31,619 nt of DNA from contig NW_014040166.1 of the NCBI RefSeq assembly GCF_001186125.1, forward strand, positions 9,553 through 41,171, given 5' to 3'. The notes under the pieces were generated by a model that had not been told where the DNA came from, did not search any database, and saw nothing but the letters and a program-made list of their open reading frames with translations. Source of the DNA: Sphaeroforma arctica JP610 (taxonomy: Eukaryota > Opisthokonta > Ichthyosporea > Ichthyophonida). Positions 1-10,869 of the stretch are shown piece by piece; position 1 is the first letter of the stretch; the number at the start of each line of letters is the position of its first letter. Both the position numbers and the translations under genes were made by a program.

Positions 1-779
1 TCTAAGGCGTTAATATCGCCTTGATAGACCGAATCTTACACTTTTAAAAGTTAGTAAAGGTATCAACTACTTAGACTTCTTGAACGTAAAGATAGATAAC
101 TACCACGAAACTTTTCCTAAGCACATTCATTCCTAAAGAGAAAAATATTGAAGTCATGTAATAAGTTAAGATTATGACAAAGAAAGACAACACACCTGCA
201 AAGAAACGCAAGGCTGAACGTAAAAAGATGGAGAGAGAAGCCGCTAGCGCTGCCGCAGAAACAACCACCGCTGCTGCCGATGCGTTTAACCGCACCGTAG
301 CCGAAGCACTTGTCTCCGACAATAATAGTCATCAGGGTAATGCTTCGGATAAGGATGTAGCCACTCCGATTAAAGTGACTACTCCTACAGACAGAGCCCG
401 AGGGCCAACTATTACTTCAACTGCAAAGCTTGCATTTACGAAGCCAAGAAGTGAAACAAGGAACATGTCTCAAGACGCCCCAACTAATTCTTCTGACGAA
501 ACTAAGAAACAATTGTAGGGGACAAAGATGAATATCAGAAGGTACCTCTAACGGAACCAGAAGACGAGGCAAGCTCAAGTGGCAAACCCGAATCTACATC
601 CGAGACCACTGAGCCAACGCGCATAAGTATGTTAATTACTGAAAACACTGATCTTAAGAATCAGTTAGCCGCCCATATGAAAGACATGACTGTTGAACAT
701 GTAGATCGAATTGTAAAAATATATGTACTAATACCACATATAAGCCAACATTGGAATTTTCAAGCTGAGGGGGGGGCTA
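1..779 (+). mobile_element. Ty3/gypsy (chromovirus-type) fossil, gag-end remnant
   Basis: The remnant encodes from about 174 a Lys/Ala/Thr-rich, gag-like N-terminus beginning MTKKDNTPAKKRK. The start MTKGNNK at about 1597 in the next element is similar, which links the two. At its right end is a G-rich polypurine tract (GAGGGGGGG, about 768-776), followed directly by a sequence opening with TG that I read as an LTR. No protease, RT or integrase lies between, so the copy has lost most of its interior. It is old and broken; its left end lies outside the window. Confidence 0.55.
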
Positions 780-1564
780 TGTAAATTTTGAAATAAATAA
801 TATTATCCCTATGTAAAAAATATCGGGTGTCTAATAGTAGTTGCACAGTTAATGTATATTATAAACGTATTGGTGTAATAACGTTTATGCTTATAATACT
901 GGAATGCGTTTAACGTTTTCGGCATGAACACGAATTGAGATATTCAAGAATATGAACATGTGATAGTACTCAGTAGAGTATGGGACTCTACTGTGGACAA
1001 TTAGGTGGTTTTCCAAATATAGATTGGTTTTTTCCCATTGAAATTTAAAATGATACATAATATAGGAATGATACAAATCTGACACCTGAAAATGACACTT
1101 TGGGAATCTCTAATTAATGGGAGTACCATGAGAGAGGGTCTCAAGGGTCTCAGGCATGAAATGGTTGTTGGTACAGACCTACGGTATAATTTGAAAATGA
1201 TCTCAGAGCAAGATAATCCACTGAGAAAAGGACAGGATCAGAGTTGTTAAAATTTAAGACAACCTGGTTTTGATTCCTCCTAGCCAGCCAACTAGATGTG
1301 CCCGTCTATGCCTTAAATAGGATGGGGAGCTAGGTACCAAGTGATGGGGTTTAGGTGCAGATATATACTGCACCAGCTTGGTGTTTTGATTTTACCTTTT
1401 ATTTTCTTAAGTTGGACTTGAGATATTTCATTGGTTATTTTGAGTAGATAATTGTTTCGAGGCGTGAAATGTAAAGTATGCGTCCAATGAAACGATATCT
1501 AGTCTTAGTAACTAAACCATAAATAAAACCCGTATAGTCAGCCTAGAAGAGACCGACTTTTACA
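780..1564 (+). repeat. Putative LTR (family B)
   Basis: The stretch opens TGTAAAT just after a polypurine tract and closes CTTTTACA, so its ends are short inverted repeats of the TG...CA kind used by LTRs. An AATAAA lies at 1522-1527, about 40 bases from the 3' end, where an LTR polyadenylation signal is expected. A gag-like start codon follows 33 bases later at about 1597. I found no second copy in the window and no clear tRNA primer-binding site after it, so the boundaries are inferred. It shares no obvious sequence with the LTR at 9275-9599. Confidence 0.45.
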
Positions 1565-4500
1565 TATTTTTAAGCTTATAATACGCTATCGATATTATGA
1601 CGAAAGGAAACAATAAGGCAGCGAATGTAGCTAAGGCTGCAAAGTAAATTGGTTTACTGAAGGCGATGAAAAGCTGAAAACAACCCCGGCATCATCAGTT
1701 GACTCTGACGTAACAGAGATCACACCGAGACAAACAGTACCAATTCTGACTAAACAAAAACGTAAGAAGTTGGCTGACTCGGGTATAGGTGCACCCGGAG
1801 GTAACGCAACTACAGAGCCACAGAAGCCACCGGCGAAGAAGGCGAGATCTCGAAAGAGAAAGGCCGAGAAAACGCATTCTTCGGACAACTCAACTTCAGA
1901 GGAAGTCTGACATGCACTGGAATCAGATGTACCATCTCCACCAACGGATACGCACAAAGCACGTAGGCGATATCCTTCTTATCACATGATAGCAAGGGAT
2001 AGGAGAGCCTTCCTGAAGGACTACCAACTAATGGTACATGATTTGAGACCTACTAAGCCAAATAAATAATATTATCCCTACTAAGCAGCGGAAGAAAAAG
2101 CAAGCCGCAGCGAAAGATCAAAGTCAGGGTGAATCAGGGGAGGATGACTCGGAGTATGAGCCAACAGCACTGTTAGATCCACCCCAAATCAACGTATTGG
2201 AAGAACAACTGCGATTTGTGGATACAGGTCCGGATGATATGGACCAGACATTTCACCGTCAGGACGACAATTCGGACAGCAGGATTGCCTCACAATTCAT
2301 GCGTATACCCAAAACACCGCTCCGATCGGCTTGGCGACAGAACTTTGACCTGGGCAATTCATACCAGGCACAGATTGATCTTCAGGAGGAGGATCAACGA
2401 GAGTTGATCCGACAGCGGGCCAACAGGGCATGGTTATTTCGAAATACGTATGGAACGTTCTTTCCGGACGGATTGAAGGCCAAACCAGATTGTACCATCT
2501 CACCGAGGTATGTTATGTATACAGCGGTAAGAAAGTTTGGGTACGATTTGTTTAAGGATAATAAATATTACAATCGGCTAAAATTAAGAAAAACTGACGA
2601 CGGTAGCAAGCATGCAAACTTTTCCAACAGTTTCAAAAGATATTGCCGAAGGTATTCGGAACTAGGAATGATGGAAGTTTTGCACACTTAATTTGGTACG
2701 CAATTCGGGATCTTCTGGTAGATCTTCCCGACTTGATATCAAACCATTTGGCACTCTATCAAACCGTATTGGCGTTCGAGATGTTGTCAGACAATGGAGA
2801 GGCAAGCAGAATCACCACCCGAAACTCAACCTTCACCCAGATTGGACGCAACAGCAATGTCGTGAATGACATCTGAACAAGAGTCTAATCTGAATCCATT
2901 ACCGAAAGGAAATTCACAGAGTGCGGCGGCTATCTCAAAGACGAAGAAAGATGCTGTCCCATCCGAAGCGTTCAATAACATTGAACAGATCGATGGATCA
3001 AAGAATGAGGCAGATAACTTACTGCATGATCAGATGCAATCAGAAACGAAGGGATCAGATCACTCTAGTAGTGATCTGAAAATTTCTAAATTCACTGTTC
3101 AAATGAACAAGGCCGAGACAGCTTCACTCGAAGCAATGGATCTAGGTATGATTGATGCCGCTAGTCTTTATATGACAATGGCTACGCATCTCCAGACTAA
3201 GATTGATTCAGAACTAAGAGTGATTCAGACCGAGAAGGCTGTGGAAGGCAAGAAATTTGTAAAGGACATAGGTAAACTACCAACGACATACAGATCCGAT
3301 CGAAAAGACCGAAAGGATCCAATCGATATTAGCAGTCTGGCGTTGTTATCTAGGTCTTTGAAAGAGTTTGGACAGATTATGCTTACAGCCAATCTACGTA
3401 AGAACCTATGGTTCGAAGCAGCGCAGCACAGATTTAAACCGTCCTCTTACAAGCATATCAAGTTAGAGAAGGCGAAACAAGCGATCACTAAGCTGAAAAC
3501 GTGGAAAGAGCAGAGTGAGATGATCGTCCACTTATTTTCGACAGACCTTCGACCGGAATTGCTTGTATCGATCATGATACCACCGGAAGAAGGAACGCCG
3601 GTGTCCCACTACTTATTAGAGTTGAACATACACATGTCACGGGCCCAAACTCAGGAGAGGCCACCTGATAAGCTATCCATGTGTGTACTATGGGTGCAGA
3701 CAATCTTTTGGTCAAACCTACATAGGAGAGATCAAGAGATTCTGTACGCCGATATGCATCATTCTTACCCGAACAAGGTACGAGAGATCTCCATCGAGGG
3801 ACCTACCTACGGTATAATGAAGCTAGCGGACTTAACCTGGGCAGAATTTTACTCGAGAGCGGATCAGACGTTTACCAAACGCCCTAGTTCCGTGGTGAAA
3901 GTCACTAGAAGAAGGTCAACGGCAATTTTACCAGAGAATCAGGCAATGGTCGAGACTCTCAATCCACTAATGGAGGTCAGAAGGTACACAAAGGGGTGGA
4001 CAAGAAGAACAAAAATAAAGAAGAAGAAAAATAAATGGTTCTGAAAGCAACAAGATCAATGTCATCCCTAAGGGTAACCAGACCAACAGAAATGGACCGC
4101 CGATGGGCAACCCTAAGCCCAGGCATAAGGAGGTCAAGAACTGTAGTGAGTTGGCGAATGACCCAACATGAGCCGAATGGCAGATGGAATGGAAGGCACA
4201 CAGAAAAGTGTAATCATTTTATCGAGAAGTGTGCCGACTGTACCGGGACTGAAGGTTACCTTAAGCATACGTGCAAGGTGAAACCAAAAGTTGAAGTCAA
4301 GTGACAAACATACCGGGTCTTATCACTAAGACAAAAGGACGCACCTCAAAACGAGCATGTAATCCTTGACGTACGAGTTAACGGACATGAAATAAAAGCG
4401 TTGTTAGATCCGGGCTCGCAAATTTCATGTATATCCTCTAGATTCTGTAAAATTACAGACTCAGAGCCAACTATGTTGAAACTAGCTGATGAAAGAGAGA

Positions 4501-6450
4501 TCACTTGCAGAGAAATGGCAATCGATCTTAGGTTTACATTGACAGACCAACGTACTACAGTTACTAAGCCAGACTATGATCGCATAGTAGGTATGGGTGA
4601 TTTATTGTCATTAGGTATCACAATTACAGGCTTACCTCCTAACATTGAACCACAGAAGGATCAGTCGGACGACAATTTGATGAAACCGGTATATAAACCT
4701 TCGAAGACTGTGAAGGAGATGATCCCTCACTTTACAGAGAAACCCAAGGACTTGATTTTCGAGAATGACAAGATTCGGATTCAATAACGGATACGTTAGT
4801 CTAGACCTGACGAGAGTAGATTTCTCGAAGCTGAAGTGTCCTACACGTATCTATGTTGCATGGCGTCATGAGCAGGTCGTACGAGAACAAGTTAAAGCAT
4901 GGTTAGATGACGGAGTGATCGCAGTCAACTATGAGCCGACTCCCGTCAACCTAGCGCTTTTAGCCGTCGACCAATTCAACTCTGACGGGACACTGAAGAA
5001 AGTTCGGGTGTGTTTGGATATGAGCCCAATTAACGCTTTGATACCGACACACAATTTTCACTTACCAAGGATAAACGAACTACTCAGGCGCATGGAGGGA
5101 GCTAAGATATTCTCCACTATCGACCTGACGCAGGGCTACCACCAGATGAAGATCTACCGACCACATCGAATATTCGTTCAAAGGAGCCCCCTTTGGGATA
5201 CACATGTTTACTGCGTTCTTTCAACAAATTATGCAAGACTTGTTTAGGGACATGGACAATGTACAAGTATACATTGATGACATTGTGGTATTCACCAAAA
5301 CCAAAGAGGAGCACGACAAGGTTGTGCGAGAGGTTCTAGATAGACTCAAGAAGCACAACTTTAAGATCAACAGTAAGAAATGGCACTTCGGTGTTAACGA
5401 GATTCAACTGTTGGGTTACCGAGTATCCGGGGACGGAATCATGATCGATCCCGGGAAGGTCGGACACTTGTTAGACTGAAGAACTCCTATCACGGGTAAG
5501 GATGTCAACAGCATGTGCGGATTTGTCAACTTTTTGTCTGACGGAGTACCACACCTGGCAAGTTATTTAAAGCCTTTTGGACATTTGAGATGTCATAAAG
5601 GCAAACTCGGCGCGCTGTGGACCAAAGACTGTGATGACGCATTTAAGCAGCTCAAAACAGTGGTTCAACAGGCACCAGTAGTCCAGCCACCAAAAGATGG
5701 TATTCCATTTATGGCACTCGGCGGTGTTCTGTATAAAATGATTGATGGGAAACCGAGATATCTACAGTTCTTTAGCAGAGCTATGAATTCGTCTCAGATC
5801 AATTACCCAACTGTGCAACAAGAGCTTTTGGCTATTGTTACTGCACTCACTCATTTTAAGAATTATCTATATGGCACACATTTTAATGTGCTATGTGATC
5901 AGAAGTCATTGCAACACCTAAAGGACATGAAACCTAACTCACAGCTAGTCAGTCGGTGGCATGACAAGATCGCAAAATTTTCTTTCGGCATAACACACAT
6001 ACCGGGTATTCACAATCACCTACCCGACATGTTGTCTCGCTTCGTACCAGACTTTAATAAGATGGTTAGGGAGTTACTAGCTACGGATTGGATGGTCAAT
6101 CCTAGGTGGTTTAAGATTGCAGACAACATACATGGACCACATACCATAGATATGTTTTCCGCTCATCATAATGCACAACTGCCGAGGTACCGGACACTGG
6201 AACAGCCGAAAGGAGATGGATTCCAGATTGACTTATCTAACGAGAATGCCTGGGCAAATCCTCCATGGTTATTAATACCACAGTTGCTGAATTATGTACA
6301 TATTCAATATGCTACCATCACGTAGTGTTGTCCCCTAAGACACTCAGATAAATGGCTACCACAGTTGATCTCAATGATACAATGTGAGCCGATCTATGTG
6401 GATAGAAAGGTAGATACTTTTCTCTACCAGGGTACCCGTACAAGGGACAT
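1565..6450 (+). mobile_element. Ty3/gypsy fossil body 1: gag, zinc module, protease, RT, RNase H
   Basis: Parts in order, all on the + strand and approximate: gag-like region 1597-4030, with a long capsid-like helical stretch around 2870-4000; a Cys/His module around 4160-4290; an aspartic protease-like segment around 4340-4620 (LLDPGSQISCIS); reverse transcriptase around 4790-5480 (LDMSPINALIP, STIDLTQGYHQMKI, YIDD); and RNase H around 5560-6060 (FFSRAMNSSQINYPTVQQEL, ITHIPGIHNHLPDMLSRF). A domain with a WANPPW motif follows around 6110-6320. RT-RNase H order and motifs are those of Ty3/gypsy. The body is broken in several places and runs into a second, diverged copy near 6450 without an integrase of its own. 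I judge it a moderately old fossil. Confidence 0.9.
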
Positions 6451-9274
6451 GAAACAAAGTTTCATCTATCCCGACTTACGTGGGAACAGTTTTATGATAC
6501 TGTATCCACTCTTTTCCCCGCACACCGAGTAACATCGAAGGGAAAAGCGGCTGTTAAGAAACCGCGGGAGCAAACCGATCACGGGTACGTATCCAGGCAG
6601 ACCTCAAACGAGAGACCCCAACATACACGTGCTCGCGACTCCACTCTATCCACGCGACCCAATAAACGGGCACGCGCGGAGGCAAAGGACAAGGAACCTC
6701 CATATAAGGAGATTAAGAAATGTGCCGACGCACAGTGTGGGTATGACACGTACCAATTGACCCCTAACGGTTATTGGAATGGCAGGCATGCATCCACCTG
6801 TACACACTTTCTTATTAAGTGCGACAAGTGTGAGAAGATCAATGGCTATCACACTAAGTCTTGTGACAAAAAGCCCAACACTAAGTTGAGTGAAGGTACT
6901 ACCAGGTACAATCGTTACAAAGGAAATACAACGACTCTTTAGATGAGCGTGTAATAATACCTGTATATTGCAATGGAAATAAAATCCTTGCGTTGATTGT
7001 TCCTGGTTCTGAAATTTCATGTATATCCGATCGCTTTGCATTAATGAAAGATGTCGAAAGGAGAACACAAACAACTCACCTCATTTTAGCAGATGATAAA
7101 ACTTCTACGTGTGATACCATGGCCACAGATGTTAAGATCTACTTGGCCGACGATAGGAGTATCACTACCCAAGCTGGGATAGTTAAGATGTCACAAAAGT
7201 ACGACATTATAGTCAGAATGAGCGATATACTCACTCTAGGTATAACCGTAACTGGTTTACCAAATAACATAGATTCATTAAAGGATCAATCAGACGATAA
7301 CTGTCTGAATCCATATAAACCCCCGTCAGACACAGTCAAGGCATTAATACCTGACTTTGCAAACAAAATCCTAGATCTAATTCTAGTTAATAAGAAGATA
7401 AAGATCACGGATTGGGCAAAATTCCGTTTTAACGACGGGTATGTCAGCCTTGACATAACCAAGGTATACTTTACTCAGCCCAAATGCCCTTCAAGAAACC
7501 ATGTTTCTTGGAGACACGAAGCTGTAGTTAAAGAACAAGTTGGGAAATGTTTATCCGTTGAAGTAATCGAAATCAATTACCAACAAACGCCAGTTAAGTG
7601 CCAGCTTCAGAGATTGAAGACATACTCGCTATGTACGTGACACTATTTTAACCTCCACGAACACGAGGAATCCGCTGGCATTATCCTCGAGAGCTAGAGC
7701 AATGTGCTGGCATTTATCCTCAGAGAGCTAGAGCAGTGTGCTGGCATTTATTCTCAGAGAGCTAAAGCAATGTGCTGGCATTTAACCTCAGAGAGCTAGA
7801 GGGCTGGAAGTTACATCTCCGAGCTAACCGTCGTTCTCGTCATCTTAGGGGTAGCTGTTCACTAATGACACCATTTATGTGTTCTGACAAGTACCGTATA
7901 AGACTGTACCTGTGTCGGAGAAAACCTGCTATATGGCAGAAACCGTGCAAACATACAAACGGACCAAGGCACTGAATATGTTAACAACATACTCTCGAAA
8001 ATTGTCGAACAAGCGCCAATGCAACACCTAGTCTCTCGGCCGTATCAACCTAAAGTCTTTGGCGCGAACGAACGACCACATAGAGACCTCATACCACTGC
8101 TACGGAAATTCGTTGAACAGAATCCAGGTAACTGGTGTTCACGACTTCCATTCGTACAGATGGGCCATAATCTACGTACATCCAGAAGACACAAGTCTCC
8201 GCGCTTTAACGTGTATTTTGGTCGCAGACAGAATCAACTCACGGACAACAATGAGCCAGTGACCGCACCCAGTACAATAGTATCTTGGGAAGAGCGACTG
8301 CAAAATATAGAAGAAGCCATTAGGCCACAACTAGAGAGCAATGTTGCACAGTATGAAGAGAAGATGCGAGCAGCATACGATCGAAAATATCAACAGAAGT
8401 ATATAAACTTCCAAGAAGGGACCTTGTCATGGTCCGCTATCATGGTGAAATGAAAAAGTTAACAGCACCAAATGGCGGACCATACAAAATAGTATGCAAG
8501 GAGGGCAACGGGTATTTAGTCTGTAACCTTGATGGGACTAAAGCCCCCGAATAACCTGACTCGATCAGTGATGAGCTACTTGGACTCGTAAAAAGGGCCA
8601 ATACTCTGGAAGCATTTACCCTCAACAATCACGTACAACCAAACGAAGAGACTCAGTTCTCATCGATAGTCGACGACAGGCCGTCCATCCGAGGTGATGG
8701 ATCCCAGGAGTACCTACTGCAATGGAAAGATGATGCGCGTACCTGGACGCATGAATCAGACATTGCAGATCGTGATGTCATTACAACATACCGTCAACGC
8801 CGGAGGCGTAAAAGAAGACAGTCAAGGCCAAAGAAGCCAGCGACAACGAGCACTAATGAAAGATCAGCGAGCCACAGACAGCGCATGACGCGGGGGACCT
8901 AAGCAAGTCTCACTGATACCACAAGACACTCCCACTTTTCTCGCCTAGAAGCATGCTCCCCCCACACACCAGAGGGACAAGGACCAGAGACTCGGCTGTA
9001 GAGCCACCATTGAGATGCGTTTTCCTAAACCAAGTTGAGATCAACCGAGAGTACCGGTCAAGACTGCCTCCGATGAGCGTGGTAGAGGACTCCTGCTATA
9101 GTATAAATTTAATTAATCGGTATTATGTAATAGATAATGGTGGCAGGTTTTTCATCTTATGCCCCCTAAGGGACAAGCTTTTCCCTGTATACAAACACCA
9201 ACCCCTAGATAATCTAGTACTGTAAGTTGTCACTTTCTACTCCTACGCAGGCTAAGAAGCATAAAGTGGGGGGC
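6450..9274 (+). mobile_element. Chromovirus fossil body 2: gag end, protease, RT start, integrase, chromodomain
   Basis: This body restarts with the end of a gag. Around 6470 it resembles the segment near 3820 of body 1 (LRWEQFYDT against LTWAEFYSR). It then has a Cys/His module (about 6750-6880), a protease-like segment (about 6950-7260), the start of an RT region (about 7380-7610), integrase core end (about 7960-8250; motifs YQPKVFGANERPHR, FNVYFGRR) and a chromodomain (about 8646-8815; QEYLLQWKDDARTWTHESD). A polypurine tract (AAAGTGGGGGG, about 9263-9273) precedes the LTR. The chromodomain behind the integrase marks it as a chromovirus. It lacks a full RT, carries several breaks and is a fossil. 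Confidence 0.88.
7674..7801. repeat. Tandem repeat, about 34-base unit x 4
   Basis: Four near-identical units beginning GCTGGCATT start at 7674, 7706, 7740 and 7774, each containing AGAGAGCTAGAGC or a close variant. The array lies between the RT-like and integrase-like parts of the chromovirus fossil. It looks like a local expansion after the element died. Confidence 0.85.
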
Positions 9275-9599
9275 TGTAGCATCTAGGGACCAGATTATCA
9301 AAAAGCCAATTCAAATCCCAAAACCCAGAATAATGAAATACTGAGTTTTGAAATTAGGATTGTAATATTTCTGATATTAGAGTCATCAGAAAAATTAGCG
9401 GTAGAACCGGTAAGCTATATCGAGACTCCCGCGTGTGAGAGAAACACTCAAGTAATTATGAGTCTACTGAAAACACAAATAAAAACTCAGCTCGGTTCTC
9501 TCATACTAGGGACTTTTCCTAGCCGAGAGAATCGTACTTGAGAAGAGGTCTATTGTATTCCCTTGTCTCGTAACTTCCAGCTACTCTCCATACTCTACA
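9275..9599 (+). repeat. LTR (family A), 3' LTR of the chromovirus fossil
   Basis: This 325-base stretch opens TGTAGCATC directly after a polypurine tract and ends CTCTACA, giving inverted TGTAG/CTACA ends. An AATAAA lies at 9478-9483. Two more copies of the same sequence occur at 11198-11543 and, reversed, at 14544-14873, which confirms it as a mobile LTR family. Its orientation agrees with the chromovirus body on its left. On its right the X repeat begins at once, so the element probably inserted into X. Confidence 0.85.
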
Positions 9600-10310
9600 T
9601 ACGTCGTTTTGGCGGTAGGTCATGAATGCCTACTCTCATCTTGTGTAGAGTCGGTATAGGCACCGGTACTGTTTGTTCTAACTTGGATACAAATCTACTA
9701 ACCAGGACCTGTTTGCCTTGGCAGATCCGTTTGTCTATTTCTAAACGCATCGCCGATGCTAGTATGGGAACCCCCCAGGTGTAGGCTGGCTTTTTACCTG
9801 GGCTCGGCCCCCCTACTGGACTGACACTTGCGTCATCTATGCCCTCACTCCCTTCTTCGCCACCATACACACCTGCTCTGGTTGCCGTCGGCATCTTGAG
9901 ATGTCTGTGATGGTGTGTGGGTATTCCGGGTTATTAGTAAAGACTCTTGCTATATTCTATGCGAATGTGCGCTTCACACCCTTGTCTTTGCTAAGAACTT
10001 GTATAAAAATCAATAAAATTTAGAGTTTTTTTCACTTACTATTGTAGTGTTATTGCTTTGCTGTACTTTCGTGGGAAGTGTTCACCGTTCTGTATGGTAC
10101 TGTAGCTTGTTGCTTTGCTCCCTGTATTTATGTAGTAAACACATCAAAATACGATACTAAAACCTACTGAGTCTNNNNNNNNNNNNNNNNNNNNGTGGTT
10201 TAAGGGGACTTTTACTACATTTATGAGGGTTTAAATGGCGGTTGTTAGTCAAGCTTATTTCGTCACTTGTGGACTTATTTGTGATTATTCCGTCATATTC
10301 ATATATTGCA
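9600..10310 (-). mobile_element. X repeat, copy 1 (gag-like fossil, interrupted by gap)
   Basis: Read on the minus strand, a frame starting near 9894 opens with TATRAGVYGG after its Met, the same opening as the copy at about 12229. Homology with 11942-12550 also covers the flanking non-coding DNA (shared words such as ATGAATGCCTACTCTCATCT and TGCTTTGCTGTACTT). It is truncated on the left by the LTR at 9275-9599 and crossed by the assembly gap. The family is unknown; a gag-like N-terminus of another LTR-type element is my best guess. It is a broken fossil. Confidence 0.6.
10175..10194. other. Assembly gap (20 N)
   Basis: Twenty undetermined bases. A round number of Ns in repeat-rich DNA usually marks a scaffold join of unknown true length, so distances across it may be wrong. 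Confidence 0.99.
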
Positions 10311-10350
10311 TGAGAGACTACTGGTCTCAGCAAGAGTTGAGTTAATACTT

Positions 10351-10412
10351 AACCGACTTCCGAGAGCAGATTAAGTTTCTCAACCGATTCCCGAGAGTGG
10401 ATTAAGTCTGTC
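10351..10412. repeat. Tandem repeat, 31-base unit x 2
   Basis: Two units beginning AACCGA and containing CCGAGAG and GATTAAGT start at 10351 and 10382, and a third truncated start (AACCGCG) lies at 10413. The surrounding 10310-10860 shows no gene. Confidence 0.75.
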
Positions 10413-10869
10413 AACCGCGACATTCTAAAAATAGCTGGTTCTATGTAAGTCACAACCTATGCGGAAAGGCATCATGTGATCAGCGTGAGATATAGTTGCA
10501 GAGAAGTTGAAAATAGAATAGGATCGAAGTGTTAAAGTGTTCTGCATAAAGTTTCTCATACTGACCATATGAGTTTTTACCCTGGCCAGCCCAAGCGGCT
10601 GAACACTAGTACAAACACCTTAGGTATAAACCAAAAGTGAGGTCAGAAATAGATACATACATTTGCACTTTATTTAAAGCCTACTACATTGTACTCTAGC
10701 AACTGTAATAACTCAACTCTTGAGTTATTGGCATTGGCTCGGTTTGCTTGGGTGCACCGTTGTCCGGTTTGTGCGGTTTGGTCGTAGTAGTTGTGCTACT
10801 CTGAGCCTGACTGTGGTTGGTTGTTTGCCGGTGGAGTCGCTTCTGACACTCTTTATACAACCTATCTGC

